From the NCBI GenBank assembly GCA_029204225.1, contig CM055096.1:4810643-4874642 (forward strand): DNA of 64,000 nt. Reading direction: 5' to 3'. Of the stretch, positions 10,212-23,285 are shown in pieces. Below the pieces are notes generated by a model. The model had not been told where the DNA came from. It did no database searches and worked only from the letters and a program-made list of their open reading frames with translations. Numbering within the stretch: position 1 is the stretch's first letter; each line of letters opens with the position of its first letter. Position numbers and translations under genes: made by a program. This DNA is from Diphasiastrum complanatum. Lineage: Eukaryota > Streptophyta > Lycopodiopsida > Lycopodiales > Lycopodiaceae.

Positions 10212-11294
10212 TAAGCATAATGAGTAGTTTGACTTTTTCAGCCACTCTGATGTTGCCATGTGGCAGCATGTTGACGCCTGACGCATAGGCTGAAATGTGC
10301 AGCAAATTTAAAAAGAAAGAAAGATGCCTATTATGCTTTTTGATCCATAACAGTTCAAAAAGTGGGTAGAATAGGCACAAAGTGTCTATTACATTCTTGA
10401 AACTAGCAGCTTGCTTTTTATGAAGACTTTGCTATAGTTTCAGCACGCAAAATTTCAGGGATATTGAGCATATTTTGCACCACCATTGTCAAGAAAGTGG
10501 TGGGCTCCCAAAAATTCAAGGGCTGGGAGATATATCACCATCTCTCCAAGAGATGCTGCTTTCACTCACCATCACCATTGGATGGTTGCCAAGAGATGGT
10601 GGTATATTTCCATTGGTGGTATACTCACCATTGTTGTACCATAACCGAGAACTACAACATGATTGACTCCTTAGTCGTGGTGCATAACACACCCATCCGA
10701 ATTTTAGCACCAATAAGATTGTCTTACTCAACCTTCCGATTGGAAGGTTGTGTAATTTACACGATCATAAACCCCTATGGTTTTTATGGAAGTTCTACCC
10801 ATGCAAGACACTATGGCTGGTCATTATGGCCGACGTAGCCTACTAGGGGAGGGAACCATAATGGCGCAGGTAGCATAACACAAAAAATGTTCTTTAGGGT
10901 TTATGCAGGGTAAAGCTCCCAGGCAGGACTTTATGCCCTTCACAGCCCTCCCTTGATGGCTTCAAACTATATTTTCTTTTTTGCATAAGGTTGTGTGGTT
11001 TGTCACAGCTTGTCACATTCTTAGCCTTGTTCATGTTGGGAAAGGGCATTTCTATAACCCTTATGTCATTATGAAATCCTCACCCCCTCTGCTCCCACCA
11101 TTGCCACTTAATGACATTGCCCTAGGCCTTTGGCTCAGTCCAATTTAATTTTGTTAGTGCTAAAGTGCAAAACAATACATGTTTGTGCAAGTAGTAATAT
11201 GATTTGCATGCAATACGGTATAATCTTGTATGACTTCAAATAGCACTCTTGTGTGCCCTCACATACCCTTAATAAGGTTACCAGGAGAGATTTC
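10212..11294. other. Intergenic DNA, no gene supported
   Basis: Contains CACCATTG-rich sequence around 10470-10650 with several short inverted matches (ACCACCA / TGGTGGT), and frames of up to 124 codons without any recognisable domain. I see no element boundary. Confidence 0.5.
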
Positions 11295-11755
11295 ACATAT
11301 GTGAGAGTGTTTCACTTGACTAGGCCCAAATTGCTAAGAGAGTTTTGATGTGCTCACACATACACATACATACACATGTATATTCATATACATGTGAGAG
11401 TGTTTGTGGACTAGGCCCAAATTGCTAAGAGAGTTTTCTTGTGCTCACACATACACATACATACACATATATATTCATGTTTTGATTTAGTAATGGGATA
11501 TTGTATTAGCTTTAATGATGAGGTGCTTTAAGACATTGCCACATGGCTAGTCCATGTGAAAGTGCTTTGGTGGACTAGGCCCAAATTGTGAACTTTGAAG
11601 AGAGTTTTGATACACACACAAACACACACATAAGTATGTATACTTTCATTTAGTAATGGAACATTGTAGCTTTAAGGATAAGCGCGCTTTAAAACATCTT
11701 CCCATGGATAGTCCATGTGAGAACAATGTTTTACTGGACTCTGCCCAAATTGCTC
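11295..11755 (+). repeat. Degenerate tandem repeat with CCCAAATTGC core
   Basis: Four units share CCATGTGA/GTGAGAGTGTTT, GACTAGGCCCAAATTG and AGAGAGTTTT, followed by ACACATAC dinucleotide-rich DNA. Core words lie near 11314, 11411, 11575 and 11735, so spacing grows from about 97 to about 160 bp. The later units add a TTTAGTAATGGxA block. The array appears to have expanded in steps. Confidence 0.8.
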
Positions 11756-11924
11756 TCACTGAGGCATTGCTTTGAAGATGAAGGCCTCTCTCCCCAAAGC
11801 TTAAAAATCATTTCATATGTTGTTAGAACTGTCGTGACAAACGTGTTCTGTTTTGGTGGGTTCCAACTTCCCGTTGCGCGTCCATATATGATATCGTAGA
11901 CAGAAGGTAATAAGTCCTTAATGC

Positions 11925-12180
11925 AGGCGGGGGTGATATTTTATGAGGAAATGGTATTTTCCAGCAGCAGTTTCCAGAGCTGCTGAGATATGTTTCCAGA
12001 GTGCATGGCTCGCTGGGAAGCGGAAACTGCTGGAAATGCTCGTTGATCAATAACCCACCTACCCTTGGGTCCTCAAAAGTGTCTGACAAGTATAGATACC
12101 CATCCGTATCCCACACAAACTTCGTGTAGTGGTCCCCCGAAAACACGAAAACACCCGTTGGTGATGGCAAAAGATTGAAG
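11925..12180 (-). pseudogene. Possible hemopexin-like gene fragment
   Basis: The minus strand from about 12170 encodes GVFVFSGDHYTKFVWDTDG and, after a loop, GGLLINEHFQQFPLP. A blade of the hemopexin/albumin-2 type has the layout xFxFxGxxYxxxD...I...FPxLP, which this resembles. Base composition is more GC-rich than the surroundings, as expected for former coding DNA. There are no neighbouring blades, start or splice sites that I can defend, so it is at best an exon fragment. Other beta-propeller families remain possible. Confidence 0.25.
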
Positions 12181-13027
12181 CTCTTGAAGGTAAGAGTGCT
12201 CGTCCTTCAATAGCAGATTCCTAGCAGATTCCTAGACTGTAGGTAGTCGCTTCAAAATTTTAGTATCCTGTACTAGAGAGCAAAAAAAAATCACAAATCG
12301 TCTGCGTCTCCTTTTTTCAGTTATATTTCATATTCATAAACTCATATGAATTGATCATTAAGACTCAAAAGTGAGTGTGGCCAGGCCTGAAAGTGAGTGT
12401 GGTCAAGCTTGAAAGTGGAACTATAGGCAAGACAAATTCTCTTTTCTAAATAAAGTGTTTGCTTCTATCACAACTCTCTTACTTGAGACCTTTAGACCTT
12501 TAATAGGAAAGCGACTTTTTAACCTTAAAAAGTGATAATTTTGTGAAATCTTGAAGGACGGCCTTTCCAAGGACTGCTTTTCTGAAGCACTTTGTTGCTT
12601 AATCTTTGAAAGGTAGAGAGATTATTGAATGGGCATTTGCAATTTGCAACATACAAACTTGGATTGATCTCTTGAAAATATTGTAAGTAGATCTTGTACG
12701 TTCCCTTCAAAATGACATAAAATCTCATGATTACATTCATCTGCCCCACTTGTGAAAGTGCAAAAGAGTTGACTAAAAGTGGGCTAGATTTTCGGACCAC
12801 CTAAAACTTTGAAAGCATGAAGGGATAAGAAAGTATACTCATAGTGGAAAGACACTCATCTCCTAGCAATCATCCATGGAAATGAATATTATACCAAACT
12901 GAGAGTGTAAAGAGCACATACCTCAGATGCTTTTGGAGAATGGTCGAGCTTGGTCCGGGAATTGCTCTTGCTGGGACAACGTTATACCACTTCAGATGTG
13001 TGTGCATGTTGTTGATTTAGTTAGCAC
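12181..13027. other. Intergenic DNA, no gene supported
   Basis: Only short frames. A small direct repeat GTGAGTGTGG(C/T)CA occurs at about 12370-12405. Nothing else stands out. Confidence 0.5.
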
Positions 13028-13498
13028 TGTTAGAAATCAGTTCTGATTTGATTCATTTGTGTAAGCTCTAAATGTGATACTGTAATTAGTGTACATTTAA
13101 TTAGATTTGATGTATTCAGTTGTGACTGGGACGTGACCCATCATTGACTTATCAGTCGGGCAGTGGTCCCGTAGCTAGCTACTTGGATTAGCCAAGTAGC
13201 CACACATAGGGAAATTAGCCAGTATAATATATTTTTGACGACATTTGCTATACTCAGGGGCATGTCCTGAGTTTGTCAGTATTCTAGCCCATGTTGGGTC
13301 AATTAGTCAGACAGGTGCCTATTTCAGTGTGTTGACACTTTTCAAGCCCATGCATGTTGGGGCTTTTGGTATATGTACAATTTTCTTTAGTAATACAATT
13401 AACTTTTGTTGTGCCATTTTTGAGAGCTTGTGAGGAGTGGCTATGGTGATTGATTGATGTGATCTGTATACTGCATTAGATCCTATCAAAATTTTAAC
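13028..13498 (+). repeat. LTR of a plus-strand retrotransposon
   Basis: It starts TGTTAGAAAT and ends ATTTTAAC immediately before a perfect methionine-tRNA primer site. The length, about 470 bp, is typical. No matching second LTR is recognisable in the window, so the 3' part of the element is lost or too diverged. Confidence 0.65.
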
Positions 13499-13499
13499 T

Positions 13500-13511
13500 T
13501 GGTATCAGAGC
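13500..13511 (+). other. Primer binding site
   Basis: The sequence TGGTATCAGAGC, the canonical complement of plant initiator-methionine tRNA, follows the LTR after 1 base. Confidence 0.9.
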
Positions 13512-15545
13512 GGTAGGATGTTGCAGGTATGCGTGATCCAATGGAGCCATCGTCGGCATCTTTCACCAGGAGAAACGACATGAGAAGCATCTCAGTAGAA
13601 AGAAAACCGTATGGGGTGCAGGTGGTCCGGATGGCAGGAATCAGCAAAGTTCCTTCGATCAGAGCTTCAGGAAAGATCAGAACTATCGTCGTACAAGAAT
13701 TCTTGGAAGAATTTTGAGAAATTGCTAAAAAATGGTGAGTTTCTTCAGAAAATGGCTGAGACAAAACATTGGCAAAAGCTCTATCAATAATCCGCCAACT
13801 ACTGAGTCAAGCAGATCGAAAGGTGGAGTAGGGTAGTGGCATCTCAGAGTTGAGAAGATTTTGAAATCCATTTACAGTCGGAGGAGAAAGCGACAATTTG
13901 GGGAACTAGCCATGGTGGCTTAGTTTTTGGGAAAAACATAAAGTTGCAGATCTTTCTCCATACTTGACGGAATTGGGCACTGTAAAGTGCTATCTAGCTT
14001 GATTTCATAGAGGCCAAGCAAGTGCTAGAAGCATGGGATTAGCCATGAAGCTATCTGTGAGAAATTGCCCATCTTCTCAACTATGGAAGAAAAAGTCTGG
14101 TAGGGTTTCAGTAGAGAAAAACTTGGACTTTTGCTATAGAAAACCATTTTTGGATGGGCGCCCTGGTATTGCCCATTAGAAGCCAAGTGGCCATGGTCAG
14201 CCATGTTGTCATCAAAGAGAAATCAATCTAGATCTTTCTCTATGGACAATAGAATATTGGGCTGCGAAGATCCATAGAGGGGAATCCTAACAAGTTGAAT
14301 TGGCCTGAAAATGGTCGTGGAAGGCCACATACTAGGTAAGGAGTTGAATCAGCTTTTTGAGGGCTGCCATAGCTGACTGGAGAGAGAAGGTGGAGAAGCA
14401 AAGAGGACTCGAAAGACCATAATGAAGAAACTTTCTAAAATCCTCCATTAAAATTCATTGAAGGGGCCCGAAGTTCTAAAAGACATTTCTTCATTAAAAA
14501 TATTTGTTTTGAAGAAATAGTTCATTTTGCAAGGGAAAATTGGCATTGGGGCTAATTGGAACTAGAAGGCACATCTTTTGGCCATCCTTGGGCCAAAATG
14601 ACCCCTAAAACTGGCTGCTCCAGAGCCAGCGGACAGAGCGACATCACCAACAAGGCAAAATGCATTTCAGGGAGATTTCATCACCATTCCAATGAGTGGA
14701 GTGCGGGTGACCTAGTGTGGGCTACATTCGTCATTTGGGTACTGTAGGGCCAAATTTGGGACAATGTTTTGTTCGTGAAACCTGCTACAGGGTGGTATAA
14801 TGAGGCATTATTGCTTCAAAATCATTATTGCATACTTTTGATAGGGTAACAGGGTGAGTTTGGGAGCAATGATAGCAGAATGGGGGCGAATGATAATGAA
14901 ATGGTGTGGAGAAAGCTAGTTTTGGCGACGAAAGTGCAGTTTGGCATAGTGACTACTCATCATTGGTGACAATTTTGAGAGGGCAAGCAATGACAGGTGA
15001 GATCGTTTGGTTTGGTCCATGGAAGATCTCACAGATTCACTTGGAGGGATACTGACATGTCACATCATGTGAGGGACTTGATGGTGGCTTTGGAGTTCGC
15101 ATCTCAGTGTATTCTTAGGTTTTGGTTTGGAACCATTCGCAGCTTTAAGGTAGCTTGGGAGAATACAGGTGGGGCACTATAGGGTAGATGCTCAGAACTT
15201 CATGACCGCGGATGACAATGGAATACTTGGTAGGCATTGGACTATAGGATGGCATGGGATGATCATCAGGGGGAAGCTATTTTAGATTGGACTTGAGTCA
15301 TTAGATTGGACAAGACTTACAAGTGTGATTCATGATGGAATCAATGTACTGCAAACACAAATGGGCAAAGCGTGGAGCTTTGAGAGCCAGCTTCAGGGTG
15401 GGGAGCTGATGGACATCGCATGGTTGGGTGTGATGGGGGCAAACACTGTGATGGGTGTTTTGCTAGCAATCTTGTCGTACTCACAGAACTCGATTTACAT
15501 TACATTGTGCAGTATAAACCACAAGGATCGATATTACTCTGTGTA
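13512..15545 (+). mobile_element. Non-coding or decayed interior of the 13 kb LTR element
   Basis: This 2-kb stretch follows the primer site and is richer in G than its surroundings, but it gives no recognisable gag, protease or polymerase motif in any frame. It could be the interior of a non-autonomous LARD-type element or a gag region decayed beyond recognition. The right boundary is arbitrary. Confidence 0.4.
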
Positions 15546-16179
15546 AAGCTCTTATGTAGTGAAATAGATATTTGATTGGTCATCAACAGATGTTTAATGT
15601 GGCAGTCGGTACTGACCATTGTTCAGATTTTAAATGTTTATTCAAATCACACATATTTCCAATGCATTTACTCATCTCATGTATGTGAGAAATCGTGAAT
15701 TAGTTTGATCTTTTGTATTTGACAATTGAGGCCAATTTGCATTTTAGACTTAGAGATAGACATTTCATAATTATTTTAGTCTAAATGTTTTTGAATTACC
15801 ACTTTAAGAAAGTGATGTAAATGTAGAAGGTCATGTTTGGAAGATTCAAATTTGAATAGTTGGTTCATTGAATCTAGTCCATATTGTAAGTAGGGTTTTT
15901 GATTTAGACGTTTCTATGGAGGGACACCAAGTTCAAAATAGGGGATGGACATGTTATAAATAGTGTACAAGCATGGGAGAATAGATCATCTCTCTCTCTT
16001 CTCTCATTTCATGCTTATACATGAGTTCTCTTGGGTTCATCTATCCATTGGTGCACTATAGTGATGATATCTTGCAATCTTGTGTGTAGAATCCTTATAT
16101 TTGTTGAGATTTAGATCCACACGCGTGAAACCTATTATGGTACTGTTATTTTACAGATGACAACTTCATTATTTCATAT
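15546..16179 (+). other. AT-rich region with LTR-like character
   Basis: A TATA-like TTATAAATAG at about 15954-15963, a CT-rich leader and an ACGCGTGAAACC block near 16121 look like the promoter half of an LTR. No partner copy or primer site confirms it. Confidence 0.3.
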
Positions 16180-16490
16180 TGTTCATGTTTGATCAAGATC
16201 TTGTTGAGTAAACAAGCTTCAAGGATTGAAGACCCAAAGACGACGATCAAATGTTTGTTGACTAAAGGATACCCGAACAAGAAGGTAAAATGTTCGTGGA
16301 CCCAAGGAAGCTCAATGGCAAGGCCAAAGGCAAAAGAAGACACAAAGATGAAGAAAACACGAAGACTGCTGAGGCGGTGGATCCTCACGCTTCAAGGTAC
16401 AAAGGAGATTGGGAAAGTACCAGGAGGACGTCACCCTCCACAAACTATTTGGATATGGTTGGACGTGCCTAATCATCCGTTCTTGTAATT
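16180..16490 (+). pseudogene. Copia pol 3' tail
   Basis: This stretch aligns with the minus strand of about 30610-30790, downstream of a recognisable copia RNase H. Shared words include AAAGTACCAGG(A/C)GGACGTC and GGCAAAG..GAAGA. By that homology it is the end of a copia polyprotein and the pre-LTR spacer. No open frame survives. Confidence 0.65.
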
Positions 16491-17121
<631 letters not shown>

Positions 17122-17363
17122 GGCATAATCGATCATTGAAACTCATAGACTTCCAGGTTGGAGATAAGGTCCTGCTATATCAGGCCAAAGCCTTTAAAGA
17201 CAAATTGAAATTTTCTGGCCAAGCTCCTTACATCATTAGAAAAATATTTGCCTCTGGATATGTACAACTCCAAACCCTTCAAGGCGATATCCTCGACATT
17301 GTGGTCAATGAGAGCAGACTAAGAAAGTACAATGAGCCCTATTTTTATCTTGATATGTATTAG
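17122..17363 (+). pseudogene. Ty3/gypsy integrase C-terminal remnant
   Basis: The frame reads RHNRSLKLIDFQVGDKVLLY, KLKFSGQAPYIIRKIF, then YVQLQTLQGD and SRLRKYN. This is the GPY/F-type C-terminal segment after the core of a chromovirus- or Tat-like gypsy integrase. It begins immediately at the end of the copia LTR fragment, so a copia element seems to have landed in gypsy pol. Upstream integrase and RT are missing. It ends at TAG 17361-17363. Confidence 0.85.
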
Positions 17364-18496
17364 TTGTTTTCTTTCGTACTGTTCTTCTTTACTTTTCTTT
17401 ACTGCCTGCCTGCCATTTCAACAATTTTTTTGCTGTGTTTTTTTTTTCACACCATCAAGCTACTATCAGATCAGGCATACAATCAGTCTTTCTTTGAGAA
17501 AACCACAAAATTCATTCTTTTCAGAAGATTTGTCTCGCACCATCTCAGATAGAATTTGCTTGACCCCTTTTCTATAATGCACAATTCATTTTTAGCCTCC
17601 ACGAATTTTGTCTCAGAGACAAACTTTTTAGAAATAGAAAAAGTTCATTTTTGCATCAGGATACCCACTATTAGAATTTGCAGACAATTTGCTGAAGCTT
17701 AGAATAATCCCTACGATTTCTTTGTCATATTAGAGAGTTGATATAGCTTAAGAGCTTTCAGATCCAAGAGACAAGCATTTTAAAGAACAAGAAACCAGAA
17801 AATAGCTAAAGAACAGTTTACAACAATGGCATCAATAAGCAACATACAACAAAGATCTGCACAATCCTTGACTCAGCTGCGGGTCCAACTTCCTAGCATG
17901 GAAAGTGAAGACCTCTCTCATATTGAAGGGAGAAGGGCTATGGCCTTGGGACTGGAAGCCGAATGCCAAGTTGATAAGAGCGAATGACAAGCAAATTGTC
18001 CACTGAAAAAGAAAATCCAATTTTCTTCTCACCATAACCGGGAAACAATATACAAAGATCAAGGTTACACATTGATAAACGAGGACCAAGAAACACAAGC
18101 TTCTTTAACAGGATACTAGTAACTTAAAATTTATGAGTTAATTTGGAGAATCAATTTTTTGTTTTGTTACCAACGTCAGACCACAATTGGTCCTTGGATA
18201 GTTGTCATGCAACAAGCCATGCAATTGTCAAAATTGCAGATTGGAATTCTTCTCAAAAACAAGAAAATTTAGAATGAATTTACAAGACTAATTCTCAGGT
18301 TCTCCTTCAAAATTAAAACATGGCGATAGGCACGTTACCAACGATTTTGAAGAGCTCCAAGAATTAACAAATTCCAATTCCAAACCTCCTTTGAGAATTC
18401 AACAATTTTAACTGGGATGTAACTCCAAGTGCTCCGATCTTCCAATCCGATGTAAAGCTTGTCTCCCACTCCTATCCAAGACCACATCTTAGTCGG
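17364..18496. other. Decayed sequence, no gene supported
   Basis: AT-rich with short frames on both strands. The right part (about 18120-18496) lies just inside the primer site of the minus-strand element and may be its untranslated leader or decayed gag. I see no domain. Confidence 0.4.
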
Positions 18497-18508
18497 GCTC
18501 TGATACCA
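18497..18508 (-). other. Primer binding site of a minus-strand LTR element
   Basis: The minus strand reads TGGTATCAGAGC exactly, 1 base from the TGTAAAGACCC that begins a candidate LTR at 18510. Confidence 0.85.
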
Positions 18509-18509
18509 A

Positions 18510-18990
18510 TGTAAAGACCCTAAGGGATAACCCCTAAGATGAGTTTAGGAGAACACCATAAAAGAGACTATGGAGCCAAACCACCAAACCAATCCTAGAC
18601 CAACCTGGATCTAGCCCCCAAGTCATGCCATGTGAAGCAAGAGGAGAAGAGAGAAACTGGTAACCTAAGCCCAATATGTCGACGGGAGAATCTCTACCTC
18701 AATATATAGAGAGTAGAGTCATGTGCATGAAACCATGCAACCCCCATGCAGGTCAACTATAAATAGGTCTCATCTCTTCATCCAGTCCTCCTGCCTATGT
18801 CTCTCACACGCACATGCAATACTCCATATGTCTCAATTAGAGTATTTGGGTCCTCTCAAGGTAATTAGTCACAAACAAGCCTTGACATAGAATTAAATCA
18901 CGGCGTGACCAACAATCTCGAATAGCGGAGGGCCAGTCTACCATATTAGGACTATTCCAGATCCTGTGACTGAATATGGCCATAACAAAC
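18510..18990 (-). repeat. Putative 5' LTR of a minus-strand element
   Basis: It begins TGTAAAG next to the primer site. A TATA-like TATAAATAG at about 18760 would serve a plus-strand promoter rather than the minus strand, so the outer boundary (taken at CATAACA near 18989) is uncertain. No second LTR was found. Confidence 0.4.
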
Positions 18991-19810
18991 ATCTCGACCA
19001 AATCTCCTACATAAGATCTCGACCGGCAGGATCGAGCCCTGACATATCAACAAGGGTTTTTGAAATCTTGATTGAATAATTTCAGTACAATCTTGACCAA
19101 ACCAGTCACATCAAAAATCTCGACCGAGCCGAGAAATCATAAATGGCTATAAAGCACTAAAGAACAAAGTCATTTGCACCTCAACGACGTGCAAACATTC
19201 CGAAGACTTCTTGCGACGATTTCTGGTGATCTTCCAGCTCCCAACACCGTTTCTGGCACTCTTACATCTGATCAATCCATGCTCACTTCTACATCCAGTT
19301 TCTCCAATGTCATCATCAACCATCATGCAACTGCAAAGAGTGCCATCAAACATCACTTATGAGAAAACCTAACCTGTCAAAAATCAAAACTCTATTCAAA
19401 CTTTCTTGCACAAAGACACACTGAGGGGTAGTTGCAATCAAAGCTCTAATTTCACTACTGTGGAAGACATTCACCATTTCAACTACCATCGTTTTCATAT
19501 CGCAACCATTTTCCAACACTTTGTTCTTCATAACCATTGTTTTACACAACTCCCAAATCCTCTACTCAGTTCTCGCCCGAGTCATTCCAGTTCTGTCTGA
19601 ACCGAACCCTCTGCTCAACTTTGAACCGAACCCTATAGTTCAGCTTTGGACCGAGCCTTATCGTTCAGATCTCAGCCGAGCATTTTTATCACCATCTCGA
19701 CTGAGTGTTTCCATCACCATTTTGACCAAACCGAATCTCAACATACATTTGCTATAAATCTCGACTGAGTCAGATTTTCCAAAGACCGTTTCCAGTCAAC
19801 TCCACTCATG
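18991..19810. repeat. Region rich in CTCGACCGAG-type words
   Basis: Many copies of TCTCGACC, TCGACTGAG and GACCGAACC occur between 18995 and 19760 at irregular spacing. They look like a degenerate short-word array rather than coding DNA. Open frames here are short and unrelated to known proteins. Confidence 0.5.
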
Positions 19811-19979
19811 TCTTCACACCAATCCTCTAGCTCTGATGACCCAGATGCAAACAAAATAGATATCAATATGGTTCAGCTTGATATTATCGAGATGACAATC
19901 TGGTACCACCAGGCAAGTCAATTCCTGACTCAAATTGAGTTTTAGATCCATGTTCTCACTAGCTACTAGAGTCCATACC

Positions 19980-22900
19980 TGTTACATATGGCCTATACAT
20001 CCTACAACACAACTACAAGGTCATGTCAGTTCATTGTTCCTCCTGACAGGAACTATGTCTATAGCATATCACTTTTTGGAGTAGATTTTCACACCTTCGG
20101 CTTTCCTCAAGGACCGAATGTTATTATAAGAACTTTGCAAAAGATCGACAGCCTATTTCAAATTTATAGATCCATCTGTGGCAAAGTGGAAGAACAAGGA
20201 TGGGTATCGGTTCGAGGCAATCAATGATCAATCTCTGGCTGCTGCTTGTGCCTACTTAACCAAGTACACACAATGTTACAGAACCAAGATTTCGAGGATA
20301 CCAATGTCTCTGTTCCACATGATGGCAGATTTATGACTACATGGCCAGAATCTTTATGATTGGGTCCAGTTTGCTTCGAACTGCATTCATGAGTGCATAA
20401 AGAGCAAGCGACCCTCCACTTGTTGGGTTACATGATGACCGATCTTACACTCCAACAGGTGAACAATGGACCGAGACTCCGAGAGCTATTGCAAGTAGCA
20501 GACAAAGCTTGGAGCATTCCAATTCAATCAAAGAAGTCCAAGCGTTCTAGAACACAAACATTGTCACCACAGGGGCCACCCCCTAAGAGACCAAACATGA
20601 GTACAATGAAGTTGACGGCCAACACCAACCAGCTCGCAACAAGATCCAGTAACTGAAGGATCTTCTACGACACAATGGGCTGATACCTCAAAGGCCAAGC
20701 TTCCTGAAACATGCCAGCAGAGGACCAGAACAAAATTGATGGCAAAGAGACATTCTCCAGATGGTACGGAGACAAATGAATTAGAATCTGAGGGAGAGCC
20801 ACTCAAGAGAAAACCAAGAGCAATGAGACAAGCCACACAGTCTCATTCGACATCCTCGACCTCGACAGACTCTCGAGATAGAAGCTCCAGTACCTCCGAT
20901 ATAGCATCCCAGCAGCACTTTTCACCCACACACATCATCGATGGGGGTGATGGAGCTGCCACCTCTGTAGCAGTAGATACCGAACAAGATTCACAAGCTG
21001 CTCAATCAGTTTCAGTAACAACTCCCACCATCATAGTACTTACAACGCCAATGCCACCAACTTCACCAAAGGCACAAGTTTTGGAAGGGGGGGAGATGGG
21101 AATGTCATTTCCAAAGACACATCCAACAGGAACAGGCCCATCAAGTCCACATTCTCACAAACACTTCGACATATTTTAATGCTGTGGACCTGATGGAGAT
21201 AAGAAACGATGAAGATGGCAAAGCAGATCAGTCGAAGGGAATTCAGCCCCCACCAACTAAGGTCACCACCACCCTAACCACTGTTCCACTCATCACTCCT
21301 GCATCCACCACCACCACTAACATCATCCCTTCATTCTCGCCATTACCACCTTCACGTCTCCATCAACCCATTTTCTTTGGACTAACACCACCTCACCATA
21401 CTCCTAATAGATATCCAACCATCCCTAACCCTGAAGGGCTCTCAGAAGTAGCCAAATGTTCAATGATCAACCTATCCGAGACCAACTACCACATACACTG
21501 ATTGGTAAGCCAACAATAGGTGCTAGAAAATAAGGTCAGACATCAAGACCGGACTATTGCCACAGAAAAAATCAATAAAAGAAAAAAAAAAGAGACAGAT
21601 TAGGAGCTGAAAGCCATGATGGCCAAACACATGACATAATTAAATGAGGTCCAACAACAACTTAAGCACCGGATGGCCCAGATCAACCAATCGTGAGATG
21701 AATCATCTAGCGCAATGACAGTTGATGCCCCTCTCGTAAAGCCCATAGACATTCAATTCCAAGCTCCACAAGCCCTAGCCATACAGATGGAAAAGTATGT
21801 AAGGCTGATTCAAGAAAGAGAGGCTAACAAAAGAAACTTTGAGAATGTTGCGGCAAAACAAGCGAAGGGCATTCTCAAGTCTAGAGAGAGTTAGAAGAAG
21901 TGACGAAGGCCCTGCAACAGGTCTTGGACAAAGTGAACCAGCTATGGAACACGATGTGCAAGGCCCAAGCAGGCATCTCTGATCAAAAGTCGAGGGACGA
22001 TGACGGAGATGACGGGGCAAATGATCATGATGGCCAAACCCAACAATTAGATGGTAGCTCGGGTTCGATGGCAAGAGGACCAAGGTTGTCTCTGGAGCTT
22101 TTCCCATTCCCCCACCTAACTTCAAACTCCCTTCTTACTCTGCTTTGAATTTCTTAGAGACTTTCATACCTACTTACGTTGTTTCTTCATCTTCCTCCTC
22201 TCAACCTCCTCCTAGCCGAATTTTGAGATGCCATCAAAGACCTATCGAGACATACAAGGCCTGATGGGACGAGTTCTTAAAATGACTTAATCCCCCATTG
22301 TGGCGTACAATCTTTTGAATCCGGCTCCTAAACCTATCACTTCCATGCCAGTCTCGCTAGATCACATCATTCCTGACCTCCCAAAGACTACTAACGTCGA
22401 CGCTGGTGGTGACGATGACCCCTAGGATGGTCTGCCAGAAACAAGAAAACTCTCACCCAGGCCTGATGATGCGGACGAAGCTGAGCCCTCCACAAGCGAG
22501 CGAGCCACAAAGAGCGACACAGACGCCAAAGCACTGGATGATTACCTAGCAAAGCTGCTTCAACAACGCAGAGCAACCTCACCAGCCAAACAAAGACCAT
22601 ATATGACAGACATTAGAGAGTCAGAGAAATTTGAAAGAAGATACTTCCGCAACATGAGGGGTGGAAGAGATGATATCTCAAAGCCAATATTCCACAAGGG
22701 CTGAGATCATTGCTGCACTGCAATCACAACCCAAATGGCACAATAAAGTCCTAAAAGACAACAAGTGGCTGCAAGAGTACTTGAGGGCACCAGCTTGGAA
22801 AAGGGTCAACCCCTATTATATGCCAATCAAGCGAAGAAATCTCTGGCCAACGGAACGACCGTGGGTTGAAGTTGTAAACTGGCCAATAATCCTAGGCATT

Positions 22901-23040
22901 TCAGAGAGTATGTCCATGGATGACTTGAGGCTGCAATTGTTAGATTTTGGGCATAAATATAAATCTAACGCTAATCTATGTGTACGAGAAAGCACCGAGT
23001 ACTGTAGATTGATGGCCTTTCTTAGGCGTTAGGAATGTTT
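19980..23040 (+). pseudogene. Unrecognised decayed plus-strand coding region
   Basis: A string of plus-strand frames (19988-20227, 20393-20656, 20736-21179, 21184-21501, 21900-22148, 22661-23032) changes frame repeatedly, with stops between. Base composition is GC-richer than the flanks. Products are Ser/Thr/Pro-rich in the middle, with basic patches such as PLKRKPRAMRQ. Near the end comes a Trp-rich part: WLQEYLRAPAWKRVNPYYMP, then PWVEVVNWP. I do not recognise it. A decayed retrotransposon extra ORF or gag-like protein is the likeliest explanation, because copia DNA adjoins it at 23155 and LTR material precedes it. Confidence 0.4.
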
Positions 23041-23154
23041 TTGGGACTGAGGCTTAGATCCAATACAGATCAATCCCAATGTGGCCCTTTAGTCAGAAAA
23101 TAATCATCAACTTTATTACAGAGCGGTCTTCATGTCTTCCTGGTATGTCACAAT

Positions 23155-23285
23155 GGTGAACAAGCCCAATCTAATACACATTCGGATGTTTGGTTGTGCA
23201 GCTTATGCACATGTTCTAAACAAGCTTTCTAAGAAGCTCAATTTCTCGACGAACTGGGTGAAACCACTGAAGAACCTCTGATCTT
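23155..23285 (+). pseudogene. Copia integrase C-terminal scrap
   Basis: The frame NKPNLIHIRMFGCAAYAHVL and KLSKKLNFST matches the segment after the integrase core of copia Pol (KPxLxHLRVFGCxAYxHV). It is about 40 codons long with no flanking copia domains. Confidence 0.75.

Noticed and set aside
11339-11500. Possible tRNA or small structured RNA in the CACACATACA repeats
   Set aside because: No cloverleaf, A/B box pair or CCA-type end could be seen. The pattern is a simple tandem repeat.
18510-19810. A complete LTR element between 18.5 and 20 kb
   Set aside because: One primer site and one LTR start are visible but no second LTR, PPT or coding domain, so only the parts are annotated.
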